A stretch of 64,000 nt of DNA from Bryoerythrophyllum caledonicum (Eukaryota; Streptophyta; Bryopsida; Pottiales; Pottiaceae). The translations under genes were made by a program, and so were the position numbers. The notes under the pieces were generated by a model. It made no database searches. It was not told where the DNA came from and was given only the letters and a program-made list of their open reading frames with translations. This document shows positions 45,301-54,702 of this stretch, in pieces (positions within the stretch are counted from its first letter, which is position 1; the number at the start of each line of letters is the position of its first letter). The stretch is from contig OZ020519.1 of assembly GCA_963971425.1 (NCBI GenBank), positions 1,690,028 through 1,754,027 on the forward strand, given 5' to 3'.

Positions 45301-47634
45301 CACACTATTCCCGTTACTCGACTCCAATGGCTATGGAATCAATATAATATAAAACTACAAACGCCTACAAACATCGAACCAACGACCCAACCCTTTGAAA
45401 CCGAACTAATCTGGCTATATCAAAGATACAGATACCGAATACCAAAGACTGACCCACTAAAAAATGCACAATATACAATACCCACTCCCATCTTAGACTC
45501 ATTAATCTCATCCTTCAACATTGAACAATCATACTTCTCTTCCCCGGTCACATGCTCCACCAAACTAAAAAAATTCTACTCACCTTTTGAAAGAGACAAA
45601 ATATTCGGATCACTAGGAAAGGCCTTTGACTACAAATGGACCGGTAATGGCATGGCTCACCTCCACAACGTGAAAGAAGCGGAACAAGCAATACATTGGG
45701 CTCGACTTGCTGCCAAACATGATCCAAATAACACAATTACAATCATCATCACACCAAACAACAATTGGTACCAAAACAACAACCAAAACTCAAAATCATT
45801 TCCAGATTCCCATATCATTGCAATATTTGAGGCAGACTCCATGCCATACGAAGAACCTACTATTCCACCTGAGCTAAAAAAACCCCGAATAGAGCCATCT
45901 ACACTACAAATACTATGCGTCCACCATCAAAATCAAACCCTTGGCACCCTAGAACAACTCACTGAACTTACCTCCATAACAAACAATTTAAACATACACC
46001 GATTACACACAAAATTGGCCCCACCAACGCCTATACAATCCCCCGTAAATCGAAGCAAAAATTGGTCAAAACTAAACTATGTCAACAATACATTAAACTA
46101 CTTAGTCACACCGCCCCCCCTCCCAAATTATCCAACTCATACCACACCAAAATTTAACCCCGCACATAGTTATTACACCGACGGCTCCTTTAAACCACCA
46201 GAACAAATTAGCCCAGGAACTTGGCGCAGAGAAAAAGCTGGCTATGGCATATATAACCCTACCAAGGAAATTAAACTAGCCAAAAGACTTCATGGACTAC
46301 AGAATATCCTTAGGGCAGAACTTATGGCCATCCACAAAACACTACAACTCATAACAACTAAATACAATAATGAACCTGCACATATATTCACCGATTGTAT
46401 AAATGCACTCTACCTACTAAACACCCAAATAACACACCCCACTCTTCACAATAGTCACCCCGACCAAACCATATTAATGTCAATAGTCCAAATGCTACAA
46501 AACCGAACACAAATTACAACCCTCCACAAAGTGAGAGCCCATGCCAATATTGATGGCAACGAACAAGCAGATAAACTAGCGAAAGAAGGCCGAGAAAAAG
46601 CACATAAAAAAGCCAAAGACCCACACGAACATGCACATGCCACCCCATACTACTTTCAAAAAGAAGATTGGCCGTCCAAAGAAGATACCCCTGACAAAGG
46701 CCCGATTAGATTTTTGGGCAAATATCTCAAAAAGCAAGACCTGTACAACAACCTTGACACAATATCGGAAAAAATTCCTAACATAGAAAAATGGACAAAT
46801 AATATTGACATAGACAATGAACTCTCTACAAATTTTTGGAAAAACCCCATTATATCCGACTCTCAAATAACATGCCTCATCAAATTCCGCACCGGCCAAT
46901 ATATGGGAAACGCTCGCAAGCAGCTCTTCTTTGGAATAGAAAGATTCCCATCCATAACATGTCCAATATGCCCCTCGACGGACCCCGACACATGGCTTCA
47001 TGTTCTACTCAAATGCCAAAACCACCACATACATTCCCTAATTGTTAAAAGACATAACAAAGCGGTATGGGAAATCCGAAAACTAATCACCTCCCACAAC
47101 AAATCGAGGTGTTTCATACTAATGAACGCTAGCACCTTTAACAACAATCCACAAGAAAATACGGTCCCTCCTTGGCTACTCCCATGTTCATGTGAGACTC
47201 AAAGGTGTCACTGCAACGCTAGGCTCAAACCGGATATGCTTTGTGTTAGAGGTTTACCATATAATGATCCACCACCCGACCACATAAACCAAGACCTCAC
47301 CATTCAATTCATCGAATTCACATACTGCAACGATAGATTTTCCCCGGAAACAATTCAAAACAAAATAGACAAATACCAACCCCTCATTGACGACATCGTA
47401 ACCCTTGGATGGAATGTGGACCCTCTCATTGTAATCACATCTGGCGCCCGTGCCACTACCTTTATCCCTTCCATGAAAACTCTAGAAGATACCTTCAAAA
47501 TACCCTCCGATACAATTAAATCCACCTTTAAAAACATTAATACCGTCGCTATTCAATATGCCATGTCCATCTTGCTACATAAACGCAAAATTGAAAACAA
47601 CCAACCTCTCCCCAACACACACGACCCTACATAG
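39331..47634 (+). CDS. LINE ORF2 polyprotein: 2A, APE endonuclease, RT, RNase H, restriction-like endonuclease
   Basis: 2767 codons counted from TTG 39,331; the first ATG is codon 54 (39,490). The frame is open back to 39,211, so entry may be by -1 shift or reinitiation from ORF1. About 140-400 is Thr/His/Lys/Asn-rich, encoded by ACA-repeat-like DNA. A 2A peptide (GDIETNPGP) ends at Pro427. APE endonuclease: N647, E676, D803/N805 (GDFN), D887-H888. RT from about 1195: NKAPGPDR, motif A YVGFKNAF with Gly1341 where Asp is expected, and YADD at 1442-1445. RNase H: D2284, E2330, D2355, D2414. Finger C2544-C2547-H2557-C2562. Near the C-terminus KPD (2633-2635), E2662 in FIEFT and K2681-Y2682 match the restriction-like endonuclease pattern. 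The frame is unbroken, but the motif A change predicts loss of RT activity. Confidence 0.9.
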   Translation: MTKDYSRRYHQCGNTWVNKVVTSLPYISQLSSYTHLLIEITISSSILPSLHYNMIVNTPIVTTLAPSTPLQLDIDSQNLYSFIYLPAIRIYHSTLIVAAHSSLTIVYTPSSLTSYARHTIYSFYHASTTKHMTWRPHGDYMYWLWVFFPHIYKLWKCIYHYGMNIFLKNTYGIHTLNTDTPLLHLYITNTSHTTTHNTSILLPHTPPTNINTHHHTYPHMYTPPTTTNKKTAIITYSPQKTKINTSTPTHIHAQKYIKTNTKTPAHLHTITNTYKKSTNTYEHTPTHTHPYIQTHTHKLNYTHTTYTRKHIHTITHLHPQTKTHLYTTPKTHTKKYPNRYTQAHKNTIKHTHPYTKLETTRKYKITTTFINKNIHKYINRNTTTKKTKTRKYLKHIYKTIKLKQHIKPSYYKTLLLQSGDIETNPGPMPNILKTHPTTHKKNAKIYFIPNSIKLQPEYKHIAQTFAPLLKPTHTLHQLYNTTHPNIAQYILLKNMHPPTHILYALIITIHPNIDKCNHLLNVQNHNTITWTNTLLRTLSNLQNPPERHIHTPHPYTKFLEENLSTIKHGNSIHEELYDFIHNQTIPPSNMIIKQKFPYLPNKLIDETLKCFDPIPEYTHPPPPPSYLPPQHHNNTENTENTNIITWNASSLNTALPSLQTLVTHTDTPPAIIVIQETKLSTTKSTKYIQNTFQDYKLIFNNTHALTRCIQQRRPYTPGRGGLLTLIHKKYAFPGNINKIPTPMHISPYIQIIKITNHPLQPWLIFHIYMPSHPEDTRLTIDIQNTITTQINNNPNHTYLLCGDFNRDIALIGRQNGNHNTPPQNIDYQWRRFTENLNFNYINTDTQFSRQGGNNYSDWSLIDGFYINTNNNIRYTSTTNKDVILNSDHLPIQLHIPNNILINRTPTILSNDTIRILNPIPKNNIEKFNTKFFEENSIQIDSLTNTLENNNQLSQVQWQEACHTLDKLINKISDTLEQTCRAHPIPQMTYRTSQQGGYLPRKLSKIWKQHLTTYHVIRKTIRIVKYNPQWRNHPICNELLTLQHTQIPTPPPPDLPHDTWIKDIALIAKNANIQARKVTSKYAKDNIKKAISKYRQLYEISPKKINKKVFKNLESPSMDCIKDQYNNILTSPEDIANEIFNQQTKTNRPTVPTCNYQPQHPTKCTCAVRQYPWHDLDGFTLEKIGEPEMPLHKYFNRATYDTCLQNLGNNKAPGPDRIPNSILKNMPPRFHKLLFLFFSHCYKQKQIPNSWKSSTTILLYKKGDPSVLPNHRPIALANTIYKLFTSTLTSILSSYGEKFQILHDSQKGFRAERSTARQIQTIIAALEDARFTNQDIYILYVGFKNAFGSIDHARLLAIMMDLGYPKDATTLVGNIYSQSSTYYIGEHFGKTKPIPIQRGTIQGDTLSPYLFIIFLEPLLRWLERGNNGYTFGTSQVTINSAAYADDLAVINNKIKSIQIQLNKIDRYCKWAGMDVGVPKCAATGCPNKSKLNPTTFKTLMQASNINYRNQPIPTLHQNEPYIYLGTNLVPSLKWKIQIHTTTTKLIKQCKELATCPATMKQKIKMVDTVLRPGVAYSFYGVPYSMPAIKKLDKKIIAIQKTICGLPKCMSNAITQLPHNLFGLEAFSLKNAYLRCIGEQLQNALNDKGRLGKIYNGLTQYVLAQYGGAENIPRIKKNNCIRSPITRTFFLLKHIAKVHLKSTIPKFLTNPTPLELLWRQETLNHNTLNAQLSQKLLQKLLSKNIFEITQITLPNGTHIMNNEDFKTYHFTPSKLLKSALNVAKQLFCHPTCPTTCHIPCNIHSYSYILKDTFVTLNNSIIPRNIPPLNNPPNHPHPYHPRPPTYIPKNPTTYPINNIIHHKTIQHTDINTIQNTYTKYLCQWQQNGNTYNKWLPQRDLFPRHDTNTSTHNTEKLKQYYQKTQNKIYSDIILAHHPQEQFSDSRFVTPPIIIPLLNIHTTECNPENDILTSSNTIQIDNNQAHLYEENGRHLHTIPVTRLQWLWNQYNIKLQTPTNIEPTTQPFETELIWLYQRYRYRIPKTDPLKNAQYTIPTPILDSLISSFNIEQSYFSSPVTCSTKLKKFYSPFERDKIFGSLGKAFDYKWTGNGMAHLHNVKEAEQAIHWARLAAKHDPNNTITIIITPNNNWYQNNNQNSKSFPDSHIIAIFEADSMPYEEPTIPPELKKPRIEPSTLQILCVHHQNQTLGTLEQLTELTSITNNLNIHRLHTKLAPPTPIQSPVNRSKNWSKLNYVNNTLNYLVTPPPLPNYPTHTTPKFNPAHSYYTDGSFKPPEQISPGTWRREKAGYGIYNPTKEIKLAKRLHGLQNILRAELMAIHKTLQLITTKYNNEPAHIFTDCINALYLLNTQITHPTLHNSHPDQTILMSIVQMLQNRTQITTLHKVRAHANIDGNEQADKLAKEGREKAHKKAKDPHEHAHATPYYFQKEDWPSKEDTPDKGPIRFLGKYLKKQDLYNNLDTISEKIPNIEKWTNNIDIDNELSTNFWKNPIISDSQITCLIKFRTGQYMGNARKQLFFGIERFPSITCPICPSTDPDTWLHVLLKCQNHHIHSLIVKRHNKAVWEIRKLITSHNKSRCFILMNASTFNNNPQENTVPPWLLPCSCETQRCHCNARLKPDMLCVRGLPYNDPPPDHINQDLTIQFIEFTYCNDRFSPETIQNKIDKYQPLIDDIVTLGWNVDPLIVITSGARATTFIPSMKTLEDTFKIPSDTIKSTFKNINTVAIQYAMSILLHKRKIENNQPLPNTHDPT
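40570..40611 (+). other. 2A ribosome-skipping peptide in ORF2
   Basis: Codons for LLLQSGDIETNPGP. DxExNPGP is the invariant 2A signature; skipping would fall between Gly426 and Pro427 (40,608/40,609). The preceding Leu-rich stretch also suits a 2A. It would release the basic N-terminal 370-426 residues from the endonuclease/RT part. Confidence 0.85.
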
Positions 47635-47881
47635 AACTTCTCACTCACAATTCCAAAACACTGAAACCCCCCTCTCTCCTTTCCTGACAACTACTTAAGC
47701 TACCAATAAGTTACTTTTGTGTTTATGTTACTTGTTACATAGTGTCTACCCCGAAAGGGGGAAGTAGTTCCATGTTACTAATTCCTTGCCCGGTGGGCAT
47801 GGTCTTAGTGGTGGAACGAACAGACACTTTATTCACGCCGGCTCCTTTCGGAGACCGGCGTTCTTCTTCTTCTTCTTCTTC
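47635..47881 (+). other. LINE 3' UTR with three hairpins and (TTC)7 tail
   Basis: Hairpins: CTACCCCGAAAGGGGGAAG (about 47,746), TGCCCGGTGGGCA (about 47,788) and CGCCGGCTCC-TTTC-GGAGACCGGCG (47,836-47,860), the last abutting (TTC)7. Such 3' hairpins next to a short simple-sequence tail are typical of LINEs whose RT recognises its RNA end. Confidence 0.75.
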
Positions 47882-48196
47882 TGGCTCTTTACATTAAAGA
47901 CAAGATTTTTTATTGAAAATTTCCAAAAAGGAAATATTCTTTATATGTGTGAAAAATCTCAATGTCAATAGAAACTTTTGTCAAAAAACTTTGAGGTGCC
48001 CGGTGTCTCTACTTTTGGCTTTAACTGATACTAACTTTCAAACCACAAATCCAAAAAATAAAATAAAAATATGTCTACGAAGCTCTTATCAGAGGCAATC
48101 TAGAATTAAAAAATTAGAGAAAAAAGAATTTTTTCGAATTTTAGGAACCTGCCCAAAATCAGAAATCCCCCGAAGGAGACTCTGGTCCTTTAGAGG
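47882..48196 (+). mobile_element. Right half of the TIR element split by the LINE
   Basis: Starts with the second TGGCTCTTTACA and 'ttaaagacaag', continues like 9.4-9.5 kb ('tttgaggtgcccg'), and ends GGTCCTTTAGAGG followed by TTAA (48,197-48,200). Read inward from that end it matches the left end of the 23,517 element ('ttcctaaaattc'). Confidence 0.7.
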
Positions 48197-48614
48197 TTAA
48201 TACAAATGTTATTAATTCCTTCATAGTAGAATTTGGAAGATTATGGCTTTGAAGTGATGGTGAAGACTATTTTGGACATGTTGTTATTGAATGGGCCCAT
48301 TGCAACTTTACATGATGAATGACAATCTTACAATATGAAAAGAAATTGCCATTGTTATATACAATTTGTGTTATATACATTTTGCACCTACTCTACAGGC
48401 TTGTAAATATCATACTCAAAAACTTCCTGTAGTGAACGCAAATCAAAGACACTGGGATTATACAATATATATTTTTTTAATTTATTGTTTTTGGAAGATT
48501 TATGATTAAACAATTGAGTTACAATATTTAATCTTCTTCTTTTTGTGATAGCACATATATAAAAACAAAAAATATAATTTCAAAGTTTTTATATGTTCAA
48601 AACAATTAATATTA

Positions 48615-48645
48615 TTTAAAAGACATGCATAGATTTTGGCCTAAT
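48615..48645 (+). other. Source segment of a 31-nt templated insertion
   Basis: This 31-nt segment (core AGACATGCATAGATTTTGGC) recurs exactly at 54,048-54,078 inside the right arm. Otherwise 48,200-48,840 is AT-rich with no gene. Confidence 0.75.
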
Positions 48646-48849
48646 AGCAATATCATGGATAAAATATTGAGTTTAAATAAATATCTAAGTAGATTGGAAT
48701 CAAGTGAATGGATGAGGGGGCTTCAAATTAAAAATCTAATTTTGAAAAGTATCAAATATCTTTCATGGATTGAGAATCCTAATCTATTGTGAAACGAAAC
48801 TTCAATAATGAGATTGTATTTTTAAATACATACTAGCAGTTGGCGCTTG

Positions 48850-49500
48850 CTTTGCAACGCATTAGTTCAACCATTTTAATGTAGTTTTTATATCACAAAA
48901 TATATTAAAAAAAAAGGTAACAACAATCTACATAAAATATAAATATGTCTTTGAAACCTATGCATGAATTTTAATAATGTAATAGAATAGAATAGAAAAA
49001 AATAAATTAGGTTTTAGATTTTTTGCATTTTAACATGGAATTTCAAAAATGTTATGAACGTCAAATTTGTAATCAAGAGTTTCAAATTTATTTTGGATAA
49101 GCACAAATTGCAACACACAAATGCAAATTTCACACACCCACAAACTCAACTTTTAATTACAATCTCAAATTCACACATCCACAAACTCAATTTGTAATTT
49201 CAATGTCCACAACTTGAATATGCAATTTTGGAACTCCAACTTTGTATGCCAACCTCCAAGATCACAACTCCAACTTCACAACTTTTTTACTCCGACTTTA
49301 CAACTCATCATTTACAATTCAATCTTTTAGTGCTTAACTAAAAAAATATTTTGAACGTCAAATTTGTAATCAAGAGCACAAATTGCAACACACAAATGCA
49401 AATTCGTCACACCCAAAAACTGAAGCTAATGCTTTGCAACGCATGAGTCCAATTATTTTAATGTATTTTTATATATTACAAACTATATTTTTAAAAAAGT
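48850..49500 (+). repeat. Two more copies of 'TTTGCAACGCAT' repeat with AT-rich spacer
   Basis: Copies at about 48,850-48,920 and 49,428-49,500 match 9,890-9,975. The spacer contains CA/CAACT-rich simple sequence at 49,080-49,340. 49,530-49,620 has short 'gcgcggttgac' repeats. No gene. Confidence 0.5.
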
Positions 49501-49879
49501 AACATGATTCACTACGCGCTTGGTTGCGCAATTAATTGCGCGGTTGACTATATCGCTCCTATAGTTCACGGCACGGCTGACTGCGCGATTGATCGCTGCG
49601 TGGTTCACTGCGAGGATTATGATTTTAGTAGTATGATGCAATAAGTCATTGATTTTGAAATTGAAGGTTCTTCAATCATATCAAAGCTACCTCAAATGAT
49701 CATTGTTTATTCCTAGGATATATCAAATTCCTACGGTTGGACAATAGGACTCCAAATTTCTTTGAAATTTAACTATAGATTTCTAAAAGGAAAAAATGTG
49801 CAATTGATCAAGAATTTATAATCATTGAAATTTATCATTAGCGTACCTAGTGGTCGCTTCAACACCTCTAAGTCAAAAG

Positions 49880-50060
49880 AATTATTTTCCTTTGTCCCAA
49901 TGATTTGGACATAGTGGATTTCACCTAAGTATTACATGGGTATCACCTATGCATTATAGGGGTAGCACCTTAACATTACATGGATAATCACCTGGACAAA
50001 AAGTTTATACTTTCATCCATTTTATATGAATTATGTACAAAAGCAACCACATTACATTGT
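49880..50060 (+). repeat. Dispersed repeat, GGTATCACC family, copy 3
   Basis: 'ggacatagtggatttcacctaagtattacatgggtatcacc' parallels 14,920-15,000. 50,061-50,573 is AT-rich without a visible gene. Confidence 0.5.
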
Positions 50061-50573
50061 TTTGGTCAAATTCAACAAATCATTTCCATTATTTGAATAA
50101 TCTATATCATGATTTTTATTTTATTTCAACACATTTGATTGTAGTATTGATAAATGAAAATATAAATAAAATTAAACTTGTTGTACACTTCTTTTTAAAA
50201 GTCATCTTTTAAATCCAAAGAGTCATTAATAATTACCATTTTGTTAGTTGAATATCTTTAAAAGATTAATCATTGAATATCTTAAAATATAATTTTGAAA
50301 ATACATTAAAATATTTCAAAAATATAATAGAAGCTTGATCATTAAGTATGAATTTTATGGATTAAATGTTACACATAGAATTGATAGTTATTCGCTTAAG
50401 ATTTTGAAAATAAACTTAACACTGAATATCTTTGAATGAATGATATTAGCCTGATGAACCTCTAAGTATTTAATTTCTATCAATTGACTCTACCAATATT
50501 TATAAATTTATATCATATCATAATTTATCTCTATATATAACAATTTTCACTATATACTTAATGAAGCCAAAAC

Positions 50574-51044
50574 CTAAATGATACCCACATAGGGTCCCTT
50601 GCTAAGACAAGATATTACAATGGAGAACAATATTGATACAAAGAACATGTCGATAATTATTGAAGAATAAAAAATAAATCTTGTATGCATTGCAAAATCA
50701 GGATCTAGTGTCGGTTCACATTTAGAGCAACGTAAAGATTTTTGCGCACAATCATGGCATAGTTTGTGGCAATAATGGACGTAAACCTGTTGTTTTATTA
50801 TGGTCATGTCTACCCTAGATGAAGGATTGGTAAATATATTTTTGAAATACAGCCACGTTAGGGTTTTTCTACAAGGTATGGCATATAACCGATCAAATGC
50901 TTTGTTGGTGTGTCCAACGGTTTTACAACCTCTACTCTTTGAATCGTATACCAACTCTAGGATTTGCTGATCTTCTATAAAATTTAGGGCAATAACTTGT
51001 CCTACTCTAGGTTTTTTTGCACTCGGTTGTACAAGCTCAGCCAT
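50574..51044 (-). CDS. Hypothetical protein with RING-like Cys/His cluster and hydrophobic tail
   Basis: 156 codons from ATG 51,044 (MAELVQPSAKKPRVG); a longer frame upstream has only a TTG start. A Cys/His cluster at about residues 94-115 (HYCHKLCHDC, then CSKC) resembles the second half of a RING finger (H-x2-C-x2-C...C-x2-C), but the first half is not obvious. The last 35 residues are hydrophobic (FIFYSSIIIDMFFVSILFS) and could span a membrane. No neighbour relation is evident; it lies just inside the right arm of the large inverted duplication but is not part of it. It could be a decayed gene or have further exons. Confidence 0.35.
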   Translation of the reverse strand: MAELVQPSAKKPRVGQVIALNFIEDQQILELVYDSKSRGCKTVGHTNKAFDRLYAIPCRKTLTWLYFKNIFTNPSSRVDMTIIKQQVYVHYCHKLCHDCAQKSLRCSKCEPTLDPDFAMHTRFIFYSSIIIDMFFVSILFSIVISCLSKGPYVGII

Positions 51045-53035
51045 CTTCAGAATATAAGGCAATAAATATCTCGATATATTTTGATAATTATATGTGTTTA
51101 CTCTATACAATAACAATATATTCTATTGTAAATAGTATTTATAGCTAACTTCTACAAGCTTTCACTTATTTTTGCTGTAATAATAAATTTACAATGTAAG
51201 TATCAGTTTGAATTTATAAAAATATACTTTTTTTCCTAAAAGTATTAAAATATAAAAGTATGTTCAATTTTGAGTTGAAAGTAAAAGACAAAAACTCAAA
51301 GACAAAAAGACAAAGACAAAAAGACGAAGACATTGTTGTAGGAGCCCTAGCAGCTGTTGTTGAGACCCCAGCAGCTATTGCTGGGGCCCCAACGACTGTT
51401 GTTGGGACCCCAGTAGCTATTGCTGGGGACCCCAGCGACTGTTGCTGGAGGCCCCAACCACTGTTGTTGGGGCCCCTTTAGCTGTTGTTGGGGACCCTAA
51501 TTATTGTTGTTGCGGTCCCAATTAGTGCGGATGGGGCATAGTATGGAATTCAATATGCAACCCGGTTTAGAAGAACTGATTCAAATTTCAATTGTTGGAT
51601 GTTTTTCATTTGTAAAATGTTGGTAGGCAAATTGATTTGAGTCCAAGTTGTAAATGGAATCCTCTAGAATTTGATGTAGCATGTACATGAGTTTTGAATT
51701 TTGAATTTTGAAATCCATGTGCATTTATTACGTGATGGTGGTGGGATGGTGTTGGTTGTGATTTGAATCTTGCAATTTGATTGCTGAGATGTTGAAATGG
51801 TGGCTCAATAATGTTGAAATGTATTGTATGACTTGGTTTTTTGAATGCACAAGAAGGTCTAAGTTTGTGTGCACATTTGAATTTTTAATGCCACTTTGTC
51901 CTTCCCCCTCCTTGTCTTGAGATCTGCCCTATTTGATGAGGGAGCCCGTTTTGGAGGTTGTCCAACCACCCTGTAATAGTAATTAGTAGCTCTAATTATT
52001 TATCTTTCTAAAAACATACTTTTCTTGAAGTGAACCACCAAGGGCAGCATAATTTCTTTCTTCATCTTTGCACTAATCCCTACTGCCCCAACTCAAAATG
52101 GCAGCCAAAATTTTCACCAAAAATTGCAAAACTTGCTTCAAAACAAAAACCTCCTCCATCTAAAACCTCCCTACAAAAATCACAGTATCGCTTGGGGTAA
52201 AGAAAATAACTCCATAGTAAACTACACCCGGTCTACAGTAACTTCCAAAAACAAACGAATGAAACAGACTTCAGATGAAAAAATGGCAGCCATTTGAACT
52301 TCCCCGAGCTCATCCGGAATGTCGTTTTTCAACATCAGGGACGTTTAGGGGTTAAATCTTATCTTTAGGTGATATGTAATGAATTTTCTTAAATCAATAC
52401 CAAGGCACAATTCAATTTTGATACGATAAACAGTCTTATAGAAAGGACATTTTGATTCAGTGGTAATCTCAATGCTAATCTAAACCCTAATCCTAAACCC
52501 CAAACACTAAATTCTAAAATCCTAAACCCTAAATCCAAATCCATAAATCTAATTCTAGAATTGTCTAGTCCGAAACCCTAAACCCTATAACTTATACTTC
52601 ATTCCATGGACTTGCAATCCTAAACCTTAAACCCTAAACCCTAAATGTCAAAATGTAATTTGAACCCTAAACCTAAATCTTTACTTTTATAATCTAGTCA
52701 TAATCAATATCCTTAATATGGAAATAAATGACGGTAATCAATTACCCATAACCCAAATTGATAACCTTAAATTGATACATAATTCTATACCTTAAATTTA
52801 AATTGATTCTTGCAAATTTAAATTGATACCCATAACCCCAATCAATAACCTTAAATTGATCATGTAATTAGAAACTTCCAATACATCGAGATATGAGGAG
52901 AAACTTATGTGCTTGTTAATTTTTTGGTCAAGTTTGAAAGATGTTTTATTTAGAACAGCTCCTCCCCACTAAACGTGATGTCATTCCCGCTCTTTTCTTA
53001 ACGGCAACTTGTTCGACGTGGTCAATACACCCCAA

Positions 53036-53083
<48 letters not shown>

Positions 53084-53183
53084 TTGCACCTTTCTAATAT
53101 GGTAAGCCTTCGTGAATCTATACTGTCTCGAAGTATGCCTTGACATTTGAAAGACCTATTGCATTCGAAGTCAAATTTCTGTG

Positions 53184-54253
53184 CAAGAAGTGGATACATT
53201 ATTCTAGGTCAACTTAGTTGTGTTTGGAATTTCTAGAGACGCGGAGGTGTGTGGTCGTGAATGGTTGCTGCGGCCGTGACAAAGAGTAGGGTTTTCTCTT
53301 CCTTCTTCATTCAAGACGTTTTGGTGCACGCAATCGGACCATTTGTAAGTGACTTCTGTTTAAACTTTATGGTGATTTACTTGGCATTTGATTTGCACAT
53401 TTGATACTATCATTTTCAATATAATGAAATAGTTGTAGGAAGGAGGTGATACTTTGGTGTCAACACAATCGCCTCCTTAGTACTGGTTTAGGGATTCATT
53501 TTATTATTTGTACGTCAGTATGACATATATGTTCTTGCAACTGTCAAAATGCGTAGTTTTTGTTGGTATGAGTGCTTCAGGTTTTGATTCAGTACTCTAG
53601 CAAGAAGTGGATACATTATTCTAGGTCAACTTAGTTGTGTTTGGAATTTCTAGAGATGCGGAGGTGTGTGGTTGTGAATGGTTGCTGCGGCCGTGACAAA
53701 GAGTAGGGTTTTCTCTTCCTTCCTCATTCAAGACGTTTTGGTGCACGCAATTGGACCATTTGTAAGTGACTTCTGTCTAAACTTTATGGTGATTTACTTG
53801 GCATTTGATTTGCACATTTGATACTATCATTTTCAATGTAATGAAAAAGTTGTAGGAAGGAGGTGATACTTCGGCGTCAACATAATCGCCTTCTTAGTAC
53901 TGATTTAGGGATTCATTTTATTATTTGTACGTCAGTATGACATATATGTTCATGCAACTGTCAAAAGGCGTAGTTTTTCTTCGTATGAGTGCTTCAGGTT
54001 TTGATTAAGTACTCTAGCAAGAAGTGGATACATTATTCTAGGTCAACTTTAAAAGACATGCATAGATTTTGGCCTAATGAAAAAGTTGTAGGAAGGAGGT
54101 GATACTTCGGCGTCAACACAATTGCCTCCGTAGTACAGGTTTAGGGCTTCATTTTATTATTTGTATGTCACTATGACATATATGTTCTTACAACTGTCAA
54201 AATGTGTAGTTTTTGTTGGTATGAGTGCTTCAGGTTTTGATTTAGTACTCTAG
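53184..54253. repeat. 417-bp tandem repeat, three units, the third internally deleted
   Basis: Unit A is 53,184-53,600, unit B 53,601-54,017 and unit C 54,018-54,253 (236 nt). Unit C has lost about 210 bp, replaced by 31 nt (54,048-54,078) identical to 48,615-48,645. Unit B has its own changes. Confidence 0.8.
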
Positions 54254-54262
54254 CTTGAAGCA

Positions 54263-54568
54263 GTGCACATTCAGCTCGGGTCGAGCTGAATGTGCATTGC
54301 ATATTCAGCTCGAGTCGAGCTGAATGTGTAGTACATATTCAGCTCGACCCGAGCTGAATGTGTAGTACATATTCAGCTCGACCCGAGCTGAATGTGTAGT
54401 GCAGATTCAGCTCGACCCAAGCTGAATGTGTAGTGTAGATTCAGCTCGACCCGAGCTAAATGTGTAGTGCATATTCAGCTGGAGTCCAGCTGAATGTGCA
54501 CTGCATATTCAGCTCGACTCGAGCTAAATATGCAGTGCACATACAGCTAGACTCCAGCTGAATGTGCT
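54263..54568. repeat. Palindrome array, right arm
   Basis: Mirror of 31,426-31,696 with about one additional unit-length. Units have CAGCTCGACCCGAGCTG and related cores and end about 135 bp upstream of the ATG at 54,703. Confidence 0.9.
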
Positions 54569-54702
54569 TTGTCTTCACCTAATCGTGGAGATGAACAATT
54601 ATGCTTTTTTTTTGTTTACTTTGATTGATGTGGGATGAACCTTGGAGTTCTATCATACTACGTCAATTATTTACACTTTCGCCTTAACTTTGCTGTGTCG
54701 AG

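Larger units (their letters stand above)
35292..47881 (+). mobile_element. Full-length non-LTR retrotransposon (Dualen-like), 12.6 kb
   Basis: Bounded by a 12-bp target duplication (TGGCTCTTTACA). It has a 2.4-kb pyrimidine- and C-rich 5' region, ORF1 (37,694-39,334), overlapping ORF2 (open to 47,634) and a 247-bp 3' UTR with three small hairpins, ending in (TTC)7 rather than poly(A). ORF2 combines APE endonuclease, RT, RNase H, a CCHC finger and a restriction-like endonuclease motif. This set is described for the Dualen/RandI clade. An empty-site relative exists at about 9,373-9,420 ('gtttgacttgggttgg...aataaagacaagag'). Long intact frames and an exact target duplication indicate recent insertion, yet the RT active site is mutated. 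Confidence 0.9.
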
